From Litorivita sp050633545 (GTDB lineage: Bacteria > Pseudomonadota > Alphaproteobacteria > Rhodobacterales > Rhodobacteraceae): a DNA stretch of 64,000 nucleotides. The stretch lies in the NCBI GenBank assembly GCA_050633545.1, contig JBOEGS010000001.1, positions 372,001-436,000 of the forward strand, in the 5' to 3' direction. Both the position numbers and the translations under genes were made by a program. Under the pieces are notes generated by a model. That model was not told where the DNA came from. It saw only the letters and a list, made by a program, of their open reading frames with translations, and searched no databases. Shown here in pieces: positions 1-8,559 of the stretch. How positions within the stretch are numbered: the stretch's first letter is position 1; every line of letters begins with the position of its first letter.

Positions 1-776
1 GCCGCCTCGGTGGTGCAGCCGCGCAGCGCCTCGGCGGAGGTGGCGCGCGCCTCATCGGCCTCTTTCCAGCGGCGATAGAGCCACATGCCCTCGGCGCGGC
101 GCAATTCATCACCGATGGCGCGATAGCGGGCCGCTTGGCGGGCCTGACGCGCCAGTTGCCCCAATTGCGCCGCCAGCTGTTCGATCACGTCATCGACGCG
201 CAGCAGATTGCTTTCGGCGCCCTTGAGCTTGAGTTCGGCCTCGTGGCGGCGTTGATACAGGCCCGAGATGCCCGCCGCCTCTTCCAAAATCCGGCGGCGG
301 TTCTTCGGCTTGGCGTTGATCAGCTCGGAAATCTGGCCCTGTCGCACCAAGGCGGGCGAATGGGCCCCCGTGGAAGCATCGGCAAAGAGCATCTGCACAT
401 CGCGCGCGCGCACATCCTTGCCGCCGACCTTATAGGCGCTGCCCGCATCGCGGGTGATGCGGCGGGTGATTTCGAGCGTATCGCTATCGTTGAACCCCGC
501 CGGCGCGAGGCGCTCGGAATTGTCCATCTGCAAGACGACTTCGGCGAAGTTGCGCGCAGGGCGGCTGCTGGCTCCGGCAAAGATCACATCCTCCATGCCC
601 GACCCGCGCATCGCCTTGGCGCGGTTCTCGCCCATGACCCAGCGCAATGCTTCGAGCAGGTTGGATTTGCCACAGCCGTTCGGCCCCACCACCCCCGTCA
701 GCCCTTCGGCGATGATCAGGTCGGTCGGGTCGACAAAGCTTTTGAAGCCGGTCAGTTTGAGCCTGTTAAAGCGCAA
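1..776 (-). CDS. smc: chromosome segregation protein SMC, N-terminal part (truncated by window edge)
   Basis: SMC is the ATPase backbone of the bacterial condensin (SMC-ScpAB) that compacts and segregates the chromosome. The minus-strand translation opens with RFNRLKLTGFKSFVDPTD, the standard SMC start. Walker A is GPNGCGKS at about residues 31-38, followed by the SGMEDVIF and ASTGAHSPALVRQGQIS regions of the ATPase head and the beginning of the coiled coil. About 258 residues are inside the window; the rest lies before base 1. I chose the TTG at 776 because it gives the family-typical N-terminus; an in-frame GTG at 800 is the alternative. The gene diverges from cobW. Confidence 0.93.
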   Translation of the reverse strand, partial: MRFNRLKLTGFKSFVDPTDLIIAEGLTGVVGPNGCGKSNLLEALRWVMGENRAKAMRGSGMEDVIFAGASSRPARNFAEVVLQMDNSERLAPAGFNDSDTLEITRRITRDAGSAYKVGGKDVRARDVQMLFADASTGAHSPALVRQGQISELINAKPKNRRRILEEAAGISGLYQRRHEAELKLKGAESNLLRVDDVIEQLAAQLGQLARQARQAARYRAIGDELRRAEGMWLYRRWKEADEARATSAEALRGCTTEA

Positions 777-1046
777 GGGGGCAGAATCTCCGCATCTCAC
801 ATATCTGGTGGGAAATTTGGCGCTTTGGACGGGGCGGAGTCAACGCCCTACCCCATCATCTGGGGATTTGGGCGAAGTTATCCACAAAATATTGCGAATT
901 TCGGCCGATTCGGGCCGCGCGGCGCGCGCTTGACCGGCGCAATGACGGGAATCGCCTTGACCCCGCCCTGCCCGCCCGCGCAAATAAGGCCTTGGCGCGG
1001 GGCCACCCTCGCGCGCTTGCCAGATCTCGCATTGATGGAGGCCCCC

Positions 1047-2126
1047 ATGGCCCAGAAAATTCCCGCAACCGTTGTCACCGGCTTTCTTGGCGCGGGCAAA
1101 ACCACATTGATCCGCCATATGCTGCAAAACGCGGGCGGGCGGCGCATCGCCTTGATCATCAACGAGTTCGGCGATCTGGGCGTGGATGGCGATATCCTCA
1201 AGGGCTGCGGCGACGAGACCTGCGCCGAAGAGGATGTGATGGAGCTTTCCAACGGCTGTATCTGCTGCACCGTGGCCGAGGATTTCATCCCGACGATGCA
1301 AAAGCTTTTGGAGCGCGAGGGCAAGATCGACCATATCGTGATCGAAACCTCGGGCCTTGCCCTGCCGCAACCTTTGGTGCGCGCTTTCAACTGGCCGGAA
1401 ATCTCGACGCAGGTGACGGTGGACGGCGTGGTCACCGTGGTGGACGGCAAGGCGGTGAGTGAGGGGCGGTTTGCCCATAACGTCGCCGCCGTGGATGCAC
1501 AGCGCAAGATGGACGAGAACCTTGATCATGAAACGCCGCTGTCGGAGCTTTTCGAGGATCAGATCGCCTGCGCCGATATGATCGTGGTGAATAAATCCGA
1601 CCTTTTGGGCGAGGCCGAGAGCGAGGCGCTGGCCGCCAAGCTCAAAGCCACCAGCCGCGCGGGCGTGCAGGTGGTCAAATCCACCATGGGCGCGCTGCCG
1701 GTCGATGTGTTGCTGGGCCAAGGCATCGGCGCCGAAGCCGATCTGGAGGCGCGCGGCGAGGTGCATCACCACCACCACGACGATCATGATCATGACGACG
1801 ACCATCACGATGAGGATCATGACCATCATCACCACCATGACCACGATGATTTCGAAAGCTTCGTGGTCACCTTGGGCGAGATCGACGATCCGGCGGCCTT
1901 TAGCGCCCGCGTGGCCGATGTGATCCGCGCCCATGACATTTTGCGCCTCAAGGGCTTTGCCGCCGTCACCGGCAAACCGATGCGCCTGACCTTGCAAGCG
2001 GTCGGCCCGCGGATCGACAGCTATTTCGACGCCCCCTTCGGCGCGATGGCGCGGCAAACCCGCCTCGTGGTGATCGGACAGGCGGGGCTGGACCGCCCTG
2101 CCATCGAGGCCGCGCTGAGCGCCTGA
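1047..2126 (+). CDS. cobW: CobW-type GTPase metallochaperone
   Basis: A 359-residue G3E-family P-loop GTPase of the COG0523/CobW group, thought to handle metal (cobalt) for the CobNST cobaltochelatase. Visible motifs are GFLGAGKT (12-19), the metal-binding CICC (71-74) and the guanine-specificity motif NKSD. A long His/Asp-rich loop at about residues 240-268 is expected to bind divalent metal. The C-terminal CobW_C domain follows. The reading frame stays open far upstream, but the ATG at 1047 has GGAGG at 1037-1041 and starts with the family sequence. Neighbouring cobN supports cobalt rather than zinc as the client metal. Other COG0523 members serve zinc or nitrile hydratase, so substrate is inferred from context. 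Confidence 0.9.
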   Translation: MAQKIPATVVTGFLGAGKTTLIRHMLQNAGGRRIALIINEFGDLGVDGDILKGCGDETCAEEDVMELSNGCICCTVAEDFIPTMQKLLEREGKIDHIVIETSGLALPQPLVRAFNWPEISTQVTVDGVVTVVDGKAVSEGRFAHNVAAVDAQRKMDENLDHETPLSELFEDQIACADMIVVNKSDLLGEAESEALAAKLKATSRAGVQVVKSTMGALPVDVLLGQGIGAEADLEARGEVHHHHHDDHDHDDDHHDEDHDHHHHHDHDDFESFVVTLGEIDDPAAFSARVADVIRAHDILRLKGFAAVTGKPMRLTLQAVGPRIDSYFDAPFGAMARQTRLVVIGQAGLDRPAIEAALSA

Positions 2127-2140
2127 CCCAAGGAGCAACC

Positions 2141-2629
2141 ATGCCCCTCATCGTCGAACAGACCGACCCGCGCGACCCCGCCGCCACGGCGCTTTTGCAC
2201 GCCAGCCATGCGCTGATGCAATCGCTCTTCAACCCCGAGGAAAACCATTTCCTCGGGGTCGAGGCGCTGTGCGGCGATGACGTGTATTTCTTCACCGCCC
2301 GCGACGGCGGCACGATGATCGCCACGGGCGCGCTTGCCCTGCGCGGCGCGGCAGATGCGCCCTACGGCGAGGTCAAATCCATGTTCACCGATGAGTCCGC
2401 GCGCGGCAAAGGCGCCGGCGGCGCGATCTTGCGCGCCATCGAGGACCAAGCCCGCGCCCTCGGCCTGCCCGCGCTGAACCTGGAAACCGGCAACACATTG
2501 CACGCCGCGCACCGGCTCTATGCGCGCCACGGTTTCGAGGTCTGCGGCCCCTTTGGCGACTATGCGCCGATGCCCACCTCCGTCTTCATGCATAAACCCC
2601 TGCCCGCTCTGGACCCCGCCGCCATTTGA
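2141..2629 (+). CDS. GNAT-family N-acetyltransferase
   Basis: A 162-residue GCN5-related acetyltransferase using acetyl-CoA; substrate unknown. The acetyl-CoA loop is readable as GEVKSMFTDESARGKGAGGA, and the C-terminal NTLHAAHRLYARHGFEVCG matches motif B of the fold. The start has an AAGGAG site seven bases upstream and lies 14 bases after cobW, so it is probably cotranscribed with it. It sits between cobW and cobN, but nothing in the sequence ties it to cobalamin. Confidence 0.85.
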   Translation: MPLIVEQTDPRDPAATALLHASHALMQSLFNPEENHFLGVEALCGDDVYFFTARDGGTMIATGALALRGAADAPYGEVKSMFTDESARGKGAGGAILRAIEDQARALGLPALNLETGNTLHAAHRLYARHGFEVCGPFGDYAPMPTSVFMHKPLPALDPAAI

Positions 2630-2654
2630 CATCTGCCGCCGCGCGCGCTTTTTC

Positions 2655-2687
2655 TTGGCCCAAATACTTCCGCCGGAGGCTCCTGCC
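2655..2687 (+). repeat. dispersed intergenic repeat, copy A (AAATACTTCCGCCGGAGGC type)
   Basis: One of four copies in this window of a short conserved intergenic sequence whose core is AAATA(C/T)..CGCCGGAGGC. This copy lies between the GNAT gene and cobN and deviates slightly (ACTTCC for ATCCCC). Other copies are at 10608, 39075 and 44954, all in the same orientation. The GGAGG could mimic a ribosome binding site, but it is too far from the cobN start for that role. Confidence 0.7.
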
Positions 2688-2742
2688 CCCTCCGCCCCCG
2701 CAACGCGCCGCCTCAGGCGCGCCGACGCCCGAAAGACATCCC

Positions 2743-5700
2743 ATGCATCTTCTCGCCGCCACACCCGGATCGATTGACGACGGCAAGGAACCCGTCGATT
2801 TGGGGCAGACCCCTGCCGATCTGGTGGTGATCTCGGCGGCCGATACGGAATTGGCGGCGCTCTCGGCGGCGCGCGCGGAAATGGAGGGCGCGCCATCGCT
2901 GCGCCTCGCCTCGATGATGCATCTGATGCATCCTTTGTCGGTCGATCTGCATATCGAACATTGCGCCTCCAAATCGCGCATGGTGGTGGCGCGTATTCTG
3001 GGCGGGGCGGGCTATTGGAAATACGGGTTCGAGCAATATGCCGCCGCGCTGCACAGCGCGGGCGTGGCCTTTTGCGCCCTGCCCGGCGATGACAAACCCG
3101 ACGAGGAGTTGCGCCGCCTCTCGACGGTCAGTGACGCCGATTACGATGCGCTTTGGGCCTATCTGGTCGAGGGCGGGCCGGAAAATGCCGCCGGTTTCCT
3201 CGCCTATGCGCGCGCCATGATCGAAGGCACAAAAGACACCCCGCCGCCGCCGCGCCCCTTGCTGCGCGCGGGCGTCTATTGGCCCGGATCGGGGCAATCG
3301 GAGCTTGGCGCCGCGCGCGCGGCATGGACGGCGGGCGCGCCCGTGGTGCCGATTGTTTTCTACCGCGCGCTGGTCCAGGGCGCGGGGCTGCACCCGATCA
3401 ACCGCATGGTCAAGGCGCTGCTCAAATCAGGGCTGAACCCGCTGCCGGTCTTTGTTGCCTCGCTCAAGGACCCCGTGTCGGTCGCCACATTGGAGCATTT
3501 GTTCACCCAAGCGCCCCCCGATGTGATCCTCAACTGCACCGCTTTTGCCACCGGATCGGCCGCCGAGGGCGAACATGACGCAGGCGCCTCGAACCCGTTG
3601 ATCATGCCCGCCGCCATGGGCGCACCGGTGTTCCAAACCGTGCTGGCGGGATCGTCGGCCGAGGTCTGGGCCGAGGGGCTGACGGGCCTGTCGGGACGCG
3701 ATATCGCGATGAATGTCGCCCTGCCCGAAGTCGACGGGCGCATCCTCAGCCGCGCGATTTCCTTCAAGGACGAGGCCTATTTCGACGAGGCCACCGAATG
3801 CCCGATTGCCACCTACCGCGCGATGGGCGACCGGATCGAATTTGTCGCCGCGCTGGCCGCCAATTGGGCGCGCCTGCGCCGCACCCCCGCGCCCGAGCGC
3901 AAGGCGGCGCTGATCCTTGCCAATTATCCCAATAAGGACGGGCGTTTGGCCAATGGCGTCGGCCTCGACACCCCCGCCGCGACGGTTCTGGCGCTTGAGG
4001 CGCTGGCGGGTGCGGGCTACCGGATCGACGGCGCCCCCGAAGACAGCGCCGCATTGATGGAACAGATCATGGCGGGGCCGACCAATTGGCTGACGGATCG
4101 CGCCAGCCGCGCGGGCGGGGCCTGCCTGCCCATGGCCGACTACTTGCGCCATTTCGCCGCCCTGCCCTTCGAGGTGCGCGAGCAGATCACCGAGCGCTGG
4201 GGCGCGCCCGAGGCCGACCCGTTTTTCGACCCCAAGGCGGGGTTCAAACTGTCGATCTACGAGATGGGCCATGCCGCCGTCGCGGTGCAACCCGCGCGCG
4301 GCTATAACATCGACCCCGAAGAGACCTATCATTCGCCGGACCTTGCACCGCCGCACAATTATTTCGCCTTCTACTTCTACCTGCGCCACGTCTTTGGCGC
4401 CCATGCGCTTGTGCATATGGGCAAACACGGCAACCTCGAATGGCTGCCGGGCAAGGCGCTGGCGCTGTCTGAGGCCTGCCTGCCCGAAGCCGTCATGGGG
4501 CCGATGCCGCATATCTATCCGTTTATCGTCAATGACCCCGGTGAAGGCACGCAGGCCAAGCGCCGCGCCCAAGCGGTGATCATCGACCATTTGACGCCGC
4601 CGCTGACGCGGGCCGAAACCTACGGCCCGCTCAAGGATCTGGAGGCTTTGGTCGATGAATATTACGAGGCGGCGGGGGTGGACCCGCGCCGGATCGCCTA
4701 TCTGCGCGACCAGATTTTGAGCCTGACGGCGGCGACCGGATTGGACAAGGACGCGGGGCTTGAGGGCGATGCGGAGAGCGATCTGGCCAAACTCGACGCC
4801 TATCTGTGCGATCTCAAAGAAGCGCAAATCCGCGACGGGCTGCATATCTTCGGACAAGCGCCGCAGGGCCGCCAAGCGCGCGATCTGGCGATTGCTTTGG
4901 CCCGCGTGCCGCGCGGGGCGGGCAAAGGCGGCGATGCGTCACTCATCCGCGCGCTGGCCGAGGATCTCGGGCTTGGGTTTGACCCGCTGGATGCGGAGAT
5001 GGCCGCGCCTTGGGACGGGCCGCGCCCCGCCGTTCTGGCCGATCTGGACACGGCTAAATGGCGCAGCGCGGGCGATACGATCGAGCGGCTCGAGCTTTTG
5101 GCGATTGCGCTGATGGAGGGCGAGGCCGCGCCCGCAGGGACGGCGAGCGCCGCCGTCATGGCAGAGATCACCGGACGGATCGCGCCGATGGTCGCGCGCT
5201 GCGGTCCGGCCGAGACAGAGGGGCTCCTCACCGCCCTCTCGGGGCAGTTCGTCGCCCCCGCGCCCTCGGGCGCGCCGACCCGCGGACGTTTGGACGTCTT
5301 GCCGACTGGGCGCAATTTCTATTCCGTCGACAGCCGCGCCGTGCCGACGCCGACCGCATGGGCCTTGGGGTGGAAATCGGCCAATCTGCTGATCGAGAAA
5401 CACCTGCAAACCCATGGGGATTGGCCGCGCACGATGCTTTTGACGGCGTGGGGCACGGCCAATATGCGCACGGGCGGTGATGATATTGCACAAGCGTTGG
5501 CCTTGATGGGGGTCAAGCCCAGATGGGACGCCGCCAACCGCCGTGTCACGGGGTTCGAGGTTTTGCCGCAAGGCGTGTTGGGGCGGCCGCGCGTCGATGT
5601 GACCTTGCGGATTTCGGGGTTTTTCCGCGATGCTTTTCCGCAGCTCATCGCCTTGGTCGATAGCGCCGCCAAAGCGGTGATGGCGATGGAGGAGAGCGAT

Positions 5701-6438
5701 GAGGTCAACCCCGCCGCCGCCCGCGCGCGTGCGGGCGAGGATGCGGCGCGGGTGTTCGGCGCCAAACCGGGCGCCTATGGCGCGGGGCTGCAAGCGATGA
5801 TCGACGAGCGGCTTTGGGATGATAAGGCCGATCTGGCCGAGGCCTATCTGGAATGGGGCAGCTATGCCTACGGCAAGGGCGAGGACGGGCGCAAGGCGCG
5901 CGGGGCCTTCGAGGCGCGGCTCATGCAGACCGAGGCCATTGTGCAAAACCAAGACAACCGCGAGCATGATATCCTCGACAGCGATGATTACTACCAGTTC
6001 GAGGGCGGGGCGGCGGCGGCGGTCAGCACCTTGCAAGGCACGGATCGCCCGATCTATCACAACGATCATTCGCGCCCCGAGCGCCCTGTCATTCGCACAT
6101 TGGACGAGGAAATCGGGCGGGTGGTGCGCGCGCGGGCGGTGAACCCGAAATGGATCGAGGGGGTCAAGCGGCACGGGTATAAGGGCGCCTTCGAGATGGC
6201 CGCGACGGTGGATTATCTGTTTGCCTTTGCCGCGACCACGGGGGCGGTGCGAAGCCATCACTTCGATCTCGTTCATGCGGCCTATCTGGAGGATGAGGAC
6301 ACGCGGCAGTTTATCGGCGATGTGAATGCCCCTGCCCTGCGCGAGATCGCGCAGCGGCTTGGCGAGGCCATCGAACGCGGGCTTTGGGTGCCGCGGTCCA
6401 ATTCGGCGCGGGCCTTGATTGAAGAGCTATCGCAATAG
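2743..6438 (+). CDS. cobN: cobaltochelatase subunit CobN
   Basis: The large (about 1231 residues) subunit of the ATP-dependent aerobic cobaltochelatase CobNST, which inserts Co2+ into hydrogenobyrinic acid a,c-diamide. It is homologous to the H subunit of Mg-chelatase. Regions typical of the family are visible, such as HMGKHGNLEWLPGKALALS near residue 560 and NREHDILDSDDYYQFEGG near 1075. Length is normal. The frame is open back to 2626, but the ATG at 2743 gives the usual MHLLAATPGS..DLGQTPADLVV beginning. CobS and CobT are not in this window. With cobW, cobO and bluB it shows oxygen-dependent B12 synthesis. Confidence 0.95.
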   Translation: MHLLAATPGSIDDGKEPVDLGQTPADLVVISAADTELAALSAARAEMEGAPSLRLASMMHLMHPLSVDLHIEHCASKSRMVVARILGGAGYWKYGFEQYAAALHSAGVAFCALPGDDKPDEELRRLSTVSDADYDALWAYLVEGGPENAAGFLAYARAMIEGTKDTPPPPRPLLRAGVYWPGSGQSELGAARAAWTAGAPVVPIVFYRALVQGAGLHPINRMVKALLKSGLNPLPVFVASLKDPVSVATLEHLFTQAPPDVILNCTAFATGSAAEGEHDAGASNPLIMPAAMGAPVFQTVLAGSSAEVWAEGLTGLSGRDIAMNVALPEVDGRILSRAISFKDEAYFDEATECPIATYRAMGDRIEFVAALAANWARLRRTPAPERKAALILANYPNKDGRLANGVGLDTPAATVLALEALAGAGYRIDGAPEDSAALMEQIMAGPTNWLTDRASRAGGACLPMADYLRHFAALPFEVREQITERWGAPEADPFFDPKAGFKLSIYEMGHAAVAVQPARGYNIDPEETYHSPDLAPPHNYFAFYFYLRHVFGAHALVHMGKHGNLEWLPGKALALSEACLPEAVMGPMPHIYPFIVNDPGEGTQAKRRAQAVIIDHLTPPLTRAETYGPLKDLEALVDEYYEAAGVDPRRIAYLRDQILSLTAATGLDKDAGLEGDAESDLAKLDAYLCDLKEAQIRDGLHIFGQAPQGRQARDLAIALARVPRGAGKGGDASLIRALAEDLGLGFDPLDAEMAAPWDGPRPAVLADLDTAKWRSAGDTIERLELLAIALMEGEAAPAGTASAAVMAEITGRIAPMVARCGPAETEGLLTALSGQFVAPAPSGAPTRGRLDVLPTGRNFYSVDSRAVPTPTAWALGWKSANLLIEKHLQTHGDWPRTMLLTAWGTANMRTGGDDIAQALALMGVKPRWDAANRRVTGFEVLPQGVLGRPRVDVTLRISGFFRDAFPQLIALVDSAAKAVMAMEESDEVNPAAARARAGEDAARVFGAKPGAYGAGLQAMIDERLWDDKADLAEAYLEWGSYAYGKGEDGRKARGAFEARLMQTEAIVQNQDNREHDILDSDDYYQFEGGAAAAVSTLQGTDRPIYHNDHSRPERPVIRTLDEEIGRVVRARAVNPKWIEGVKRHGYKGAFEMAATVDYLFAFAATTGAVRSHHFDLVHAAYLEDEDTRQFIGDVNAPALREIAQRLGEAIERGLWVPRSNSARALIEELSQ

Positions 6439-6577
6439 CCGCAAAAGGCAGTGCAGCTTGCCGTGCTGGATTTGGATATTTGTAGAAAGTGCAAAGGGGC
6501 GTCGAAGCGGGCAGAATGACCGTTGGTCTTTTGGGGGGGCGTCGGCGTGGCGCACGGCGCAATCGGCCGCGCGTGAT

Positions 6578-7063
6578 CTATTCAGGGTCACAAATCATGG
6601 TTTTGTTGTGCCGTCCAAGGATCAGCCCGCCATAGGTATCGCCGCTGCGGCAGCGATAGGGGGACGGTTCGAGAGGGCCTTTGGGCGAGCATTTGAGCCG
6701 CGCGTGGATCAAGGCCTGATCGCCAGACAGGGCCGTGACGTGGCAACCGCTGGCGCGTTCGATGGCCCAAACGGCGCGGGGCGCGACACCTTCGAGGCGG
6801 GGGGCGTATTCGGAGCTGATCCGGATGGCTTCGGCCTCGCGGCCGCGCACGCGCACGTCAAAGACGCTGTTTTCCACTTCGATGCGGGTGGCGGGGACGC
6901 CGCGAAAGGCCGGTGTGGGGGTATCACAACCGGCAAGCCCGAGCGCCAGCGCGGCGGCGCAGAGCGCGGCGCGATTGCGGCGGGCAAGGTGCGGGGTCAC
7001 CCGGGCGGGCATGGGGGCAGGCATCAGGGCGGGCATGGGGGCGGGGGCGTCGGATTTGGTCAT
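6578..7063 (-). CDS. putative lipoprotein, unknown function
   Basis: A 161-residue product with a clear type II signal: a basic HLARRNR stretch, a hydrophobic run and the lipobox LAGC (about residues 45-48). The mature part is about 115 residues with three further cysteines (GCH, KCS, RCR) plus a fourth near the end (ICDPE), suggesting two disulfides in the periplasm. The N-terminus before the signal is unusually long and Pro/Met/Ala-rich (repeated PMPA), so the real start may be the ATG at 7012. Divergent from the membrane-protein gene at 7216. I do not recognise the family. Confidence 0.65.
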   Translation of the reverse strand: MTKSDAPAPMPALMPAPMPARVTPHLARRNRAALCAAALALGLAGCDTPTPAFRGVPATRIEVENSVFDVRVRGREAEAIRISSEYAPRLEGVAPRAVWAIERASGCHVTALSGDQALIHARLKCSPKGPLEPSPYRCRSGDTYGGLILGRHNKTMICDPE

Positions 7064-7155
7064 GACGCGAGATTGCGGCGAACATGGTTAACAAATGGTT
7101 AGGGGCAGCGGGCGGGATGCACGACGGAAGCGGGCGGGATGCGACATCTTATCCA

Positions 7156-7203
7156 TTGTATTCCATTTCTTGAATGTTATTGTATTCCAGAAATTGAATT
7201 TAA
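7156..7203 (+). promoter_or_regulatory. tandem 24-bp repeat, probable operator of the gene at 7216
   Basis: Two adjacent 24-base units (7156-7179 and 7180-7203) match at about 18 of 24 positions and both begin TTGTATTCCA. Each contains the inverted pair ATTC-N8-GAAT (7160-7175 and 7184-7199), so a dimeric regulator could bind both on nearly the same face of the helix. The array is A+T-rich against its surroundings and ends just before the AAGGAG site of the next gene. Confidence 0.55.
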
Positions 7204-7215
7204 AAGGAGACCGTC

Positions 7216-8436
7216 ATGTCCACAGCTCTTGGCGCTGCGCAGCGCCCCGCCGATAAATATGTGCCGCTCTATTTTCTCGCCTCGCTCGGCGCGGGAGGAT
7301 TGGCGGTGACGTTTTTCATGTATCTGATGTTTTGGGTGCCCCATCCGGGTCGCCCCGTTCCGGTGTTCGAGGATATCACCGCCGCCTTTGCCAATGGCAG
7401 CGCGGGGATGCAAAGCGCCATTGTGATCGCGGTTCTGGGGATTGCGGTTTTCGCCTTTTTGAACGTCAAATCATTGCTGTGGAATCTTGCGTCTCTGGCG
7501 CGCTTCAAGCGCAGCGAAGCCTATCAGACCCTGCGCAATTCCAACGGCGAGACGACGCTTCTGGCCGCGCCTTTGGCCATGGCGATGACCGTGAATGCGA
7601 TGTTTATCGTCGGGCTGGTGTTTGTGCCGAACCTGTGGAGCGTGGTGGAATATCTGTTTCCGCTGGCGGTGATCGCCTTTTTGGCCATCGGGGTTTGGGC
7701 CTTTCGGATCATCGGCGATTTTCTGGGCCGCGTGTTGACCAAAGGCGGGATTTTCGACGTCACCGCGCATAACTCCTTTGCGCAGCTTTTGCCCGCCTTT
7801 GCCATTGCGATGGTCGGCGTGGGCCTGTCGGCCCCTGCGGCGATGAGCACCAATACCGCCACGGTTGGCGCCTCTCTTGTGCTCTCGACCTTCTTTGTGG
7901 TGGCGGCGGTGCTTTATACGGTTGTGGCGGTGATCACCGCGTTCAATTCGATGCTGCACCACGGCACGGCGCGTGAGGCGGGGCCGACCTTGATGGTGAT
8001 CGTGCCGATCATGACCGTTCTGGGCATCGCGCTTTTGCGTCAGGACCACGGGCTGCACACGACATTCGAGGTCCATAGCACCGCAGGCGAGACCATGGTT
8101 TTGCTGGCGCGGCTCTTGGCAGTGCAGGTGTTGTTTGTGCTGCTCGGGCTGACGGTTTTGCGCCGTCAGGGCTATTTCAAGGACTTCGTCTTTGGCGGCA
8201 AAACCTCGCCTGGCTCTTATGCTTTGGTCTGCCCCGGTGTGGCGCTGTCGGTGATGATCCAGTTCTTCGTCAACAAGGGCCTTGTGGGCGCAGGGGTGAT
8301 CGCCAAATTCGGGCTGGTCTATTGGGGGATCACGGGCATCGCCTTGGCCGTGCAGGTCTTGATGATCCTTCTGGTCATCCGCCTTGGCCGCCAGCATTTC
8401 GGCCGCGCCGCCGCCCAAGCGGTGCCCGCCGAATAG
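7216..8436 (+). CDS. polytopic inner-membrane protein, possible SLAC1/TDT-like or TsoY-type family
   Basis: A 406-residue integral membrane protein with roughly ten hydrophobic segments evenly spread from residue 20 to 395 and a short basic C-terminus. The overall plan (ten helices, short loops) recalls the TDT/SLAC1 anion-channel fold. The opening PLYFLASLGAGGLAVTFFMY resembles proteins I recall being labelled TsoY family, but neither assignment is verified. It has its own AAGGAG ribosome site and a tandem operator-like repeat directly upstream, so it is likely a single regulated transcription unit. Substrate unknown. Confidence 0.6.
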   Translation: MSTALGAAQRPADKYVPLYFLASLGAGGLAVTFFMYLMFWVPHPGRPVPVFEDITAAFANGSAGMQSAIVIAVLGIAVFAFLNVKSLLWNLASLARFKRSEAYQTLRNSNGETTLLAAPLAMAMTVNAMFIVGLVFVPNLWSVVEYLFPLAVIAFLAIGVWAFRIIGDFLGRVLTKGGIFDVTAHNSFAQLLPAFAIAMVGVGLSAPAAMSTNTATVGASLVLSTFFVVAAVLYTVVAVITAFNSMLHHGTAREAGPTLMVIVPIMTVLGIALLRQDHGLHTTFEVHSTAGETMVLLARLLAVQVLFVLLGLTVLRRQGYFKDFVFGGKTSPGSYALVCPGVALSVMIQFFVNKGLVGAGVIAKFGLVYWGITGIALAVQVLMILLVIRLGRQHFGRAAAQAVPAE

Positions 8437-8559
8437 GCCCTCGGCCAAGACCCGCGCAATGAGGGCGCCCCTTTGCAAACCGCGAAGGGGCGCTTTGGCC
8501 TCTGTGCTCACCTATACTTTGCGCAATCCCCTGCCCCGAGCCCTGCCCAAAGCCCTGCC

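Noticed and set aside
135..1046. Long N-terminal extension of the cobW reading frame
   Set aside because: It runs antisense to smc and shows no homology; cobW has its own GGAGG and ATG at 1047.
777..1046. Cobalamin riboswitch upstream of cobW
   Set aside because: I looked for the B12-box type sequence and did not find it; only a small hairpin and a DnaA-box-like 9-mer are present.
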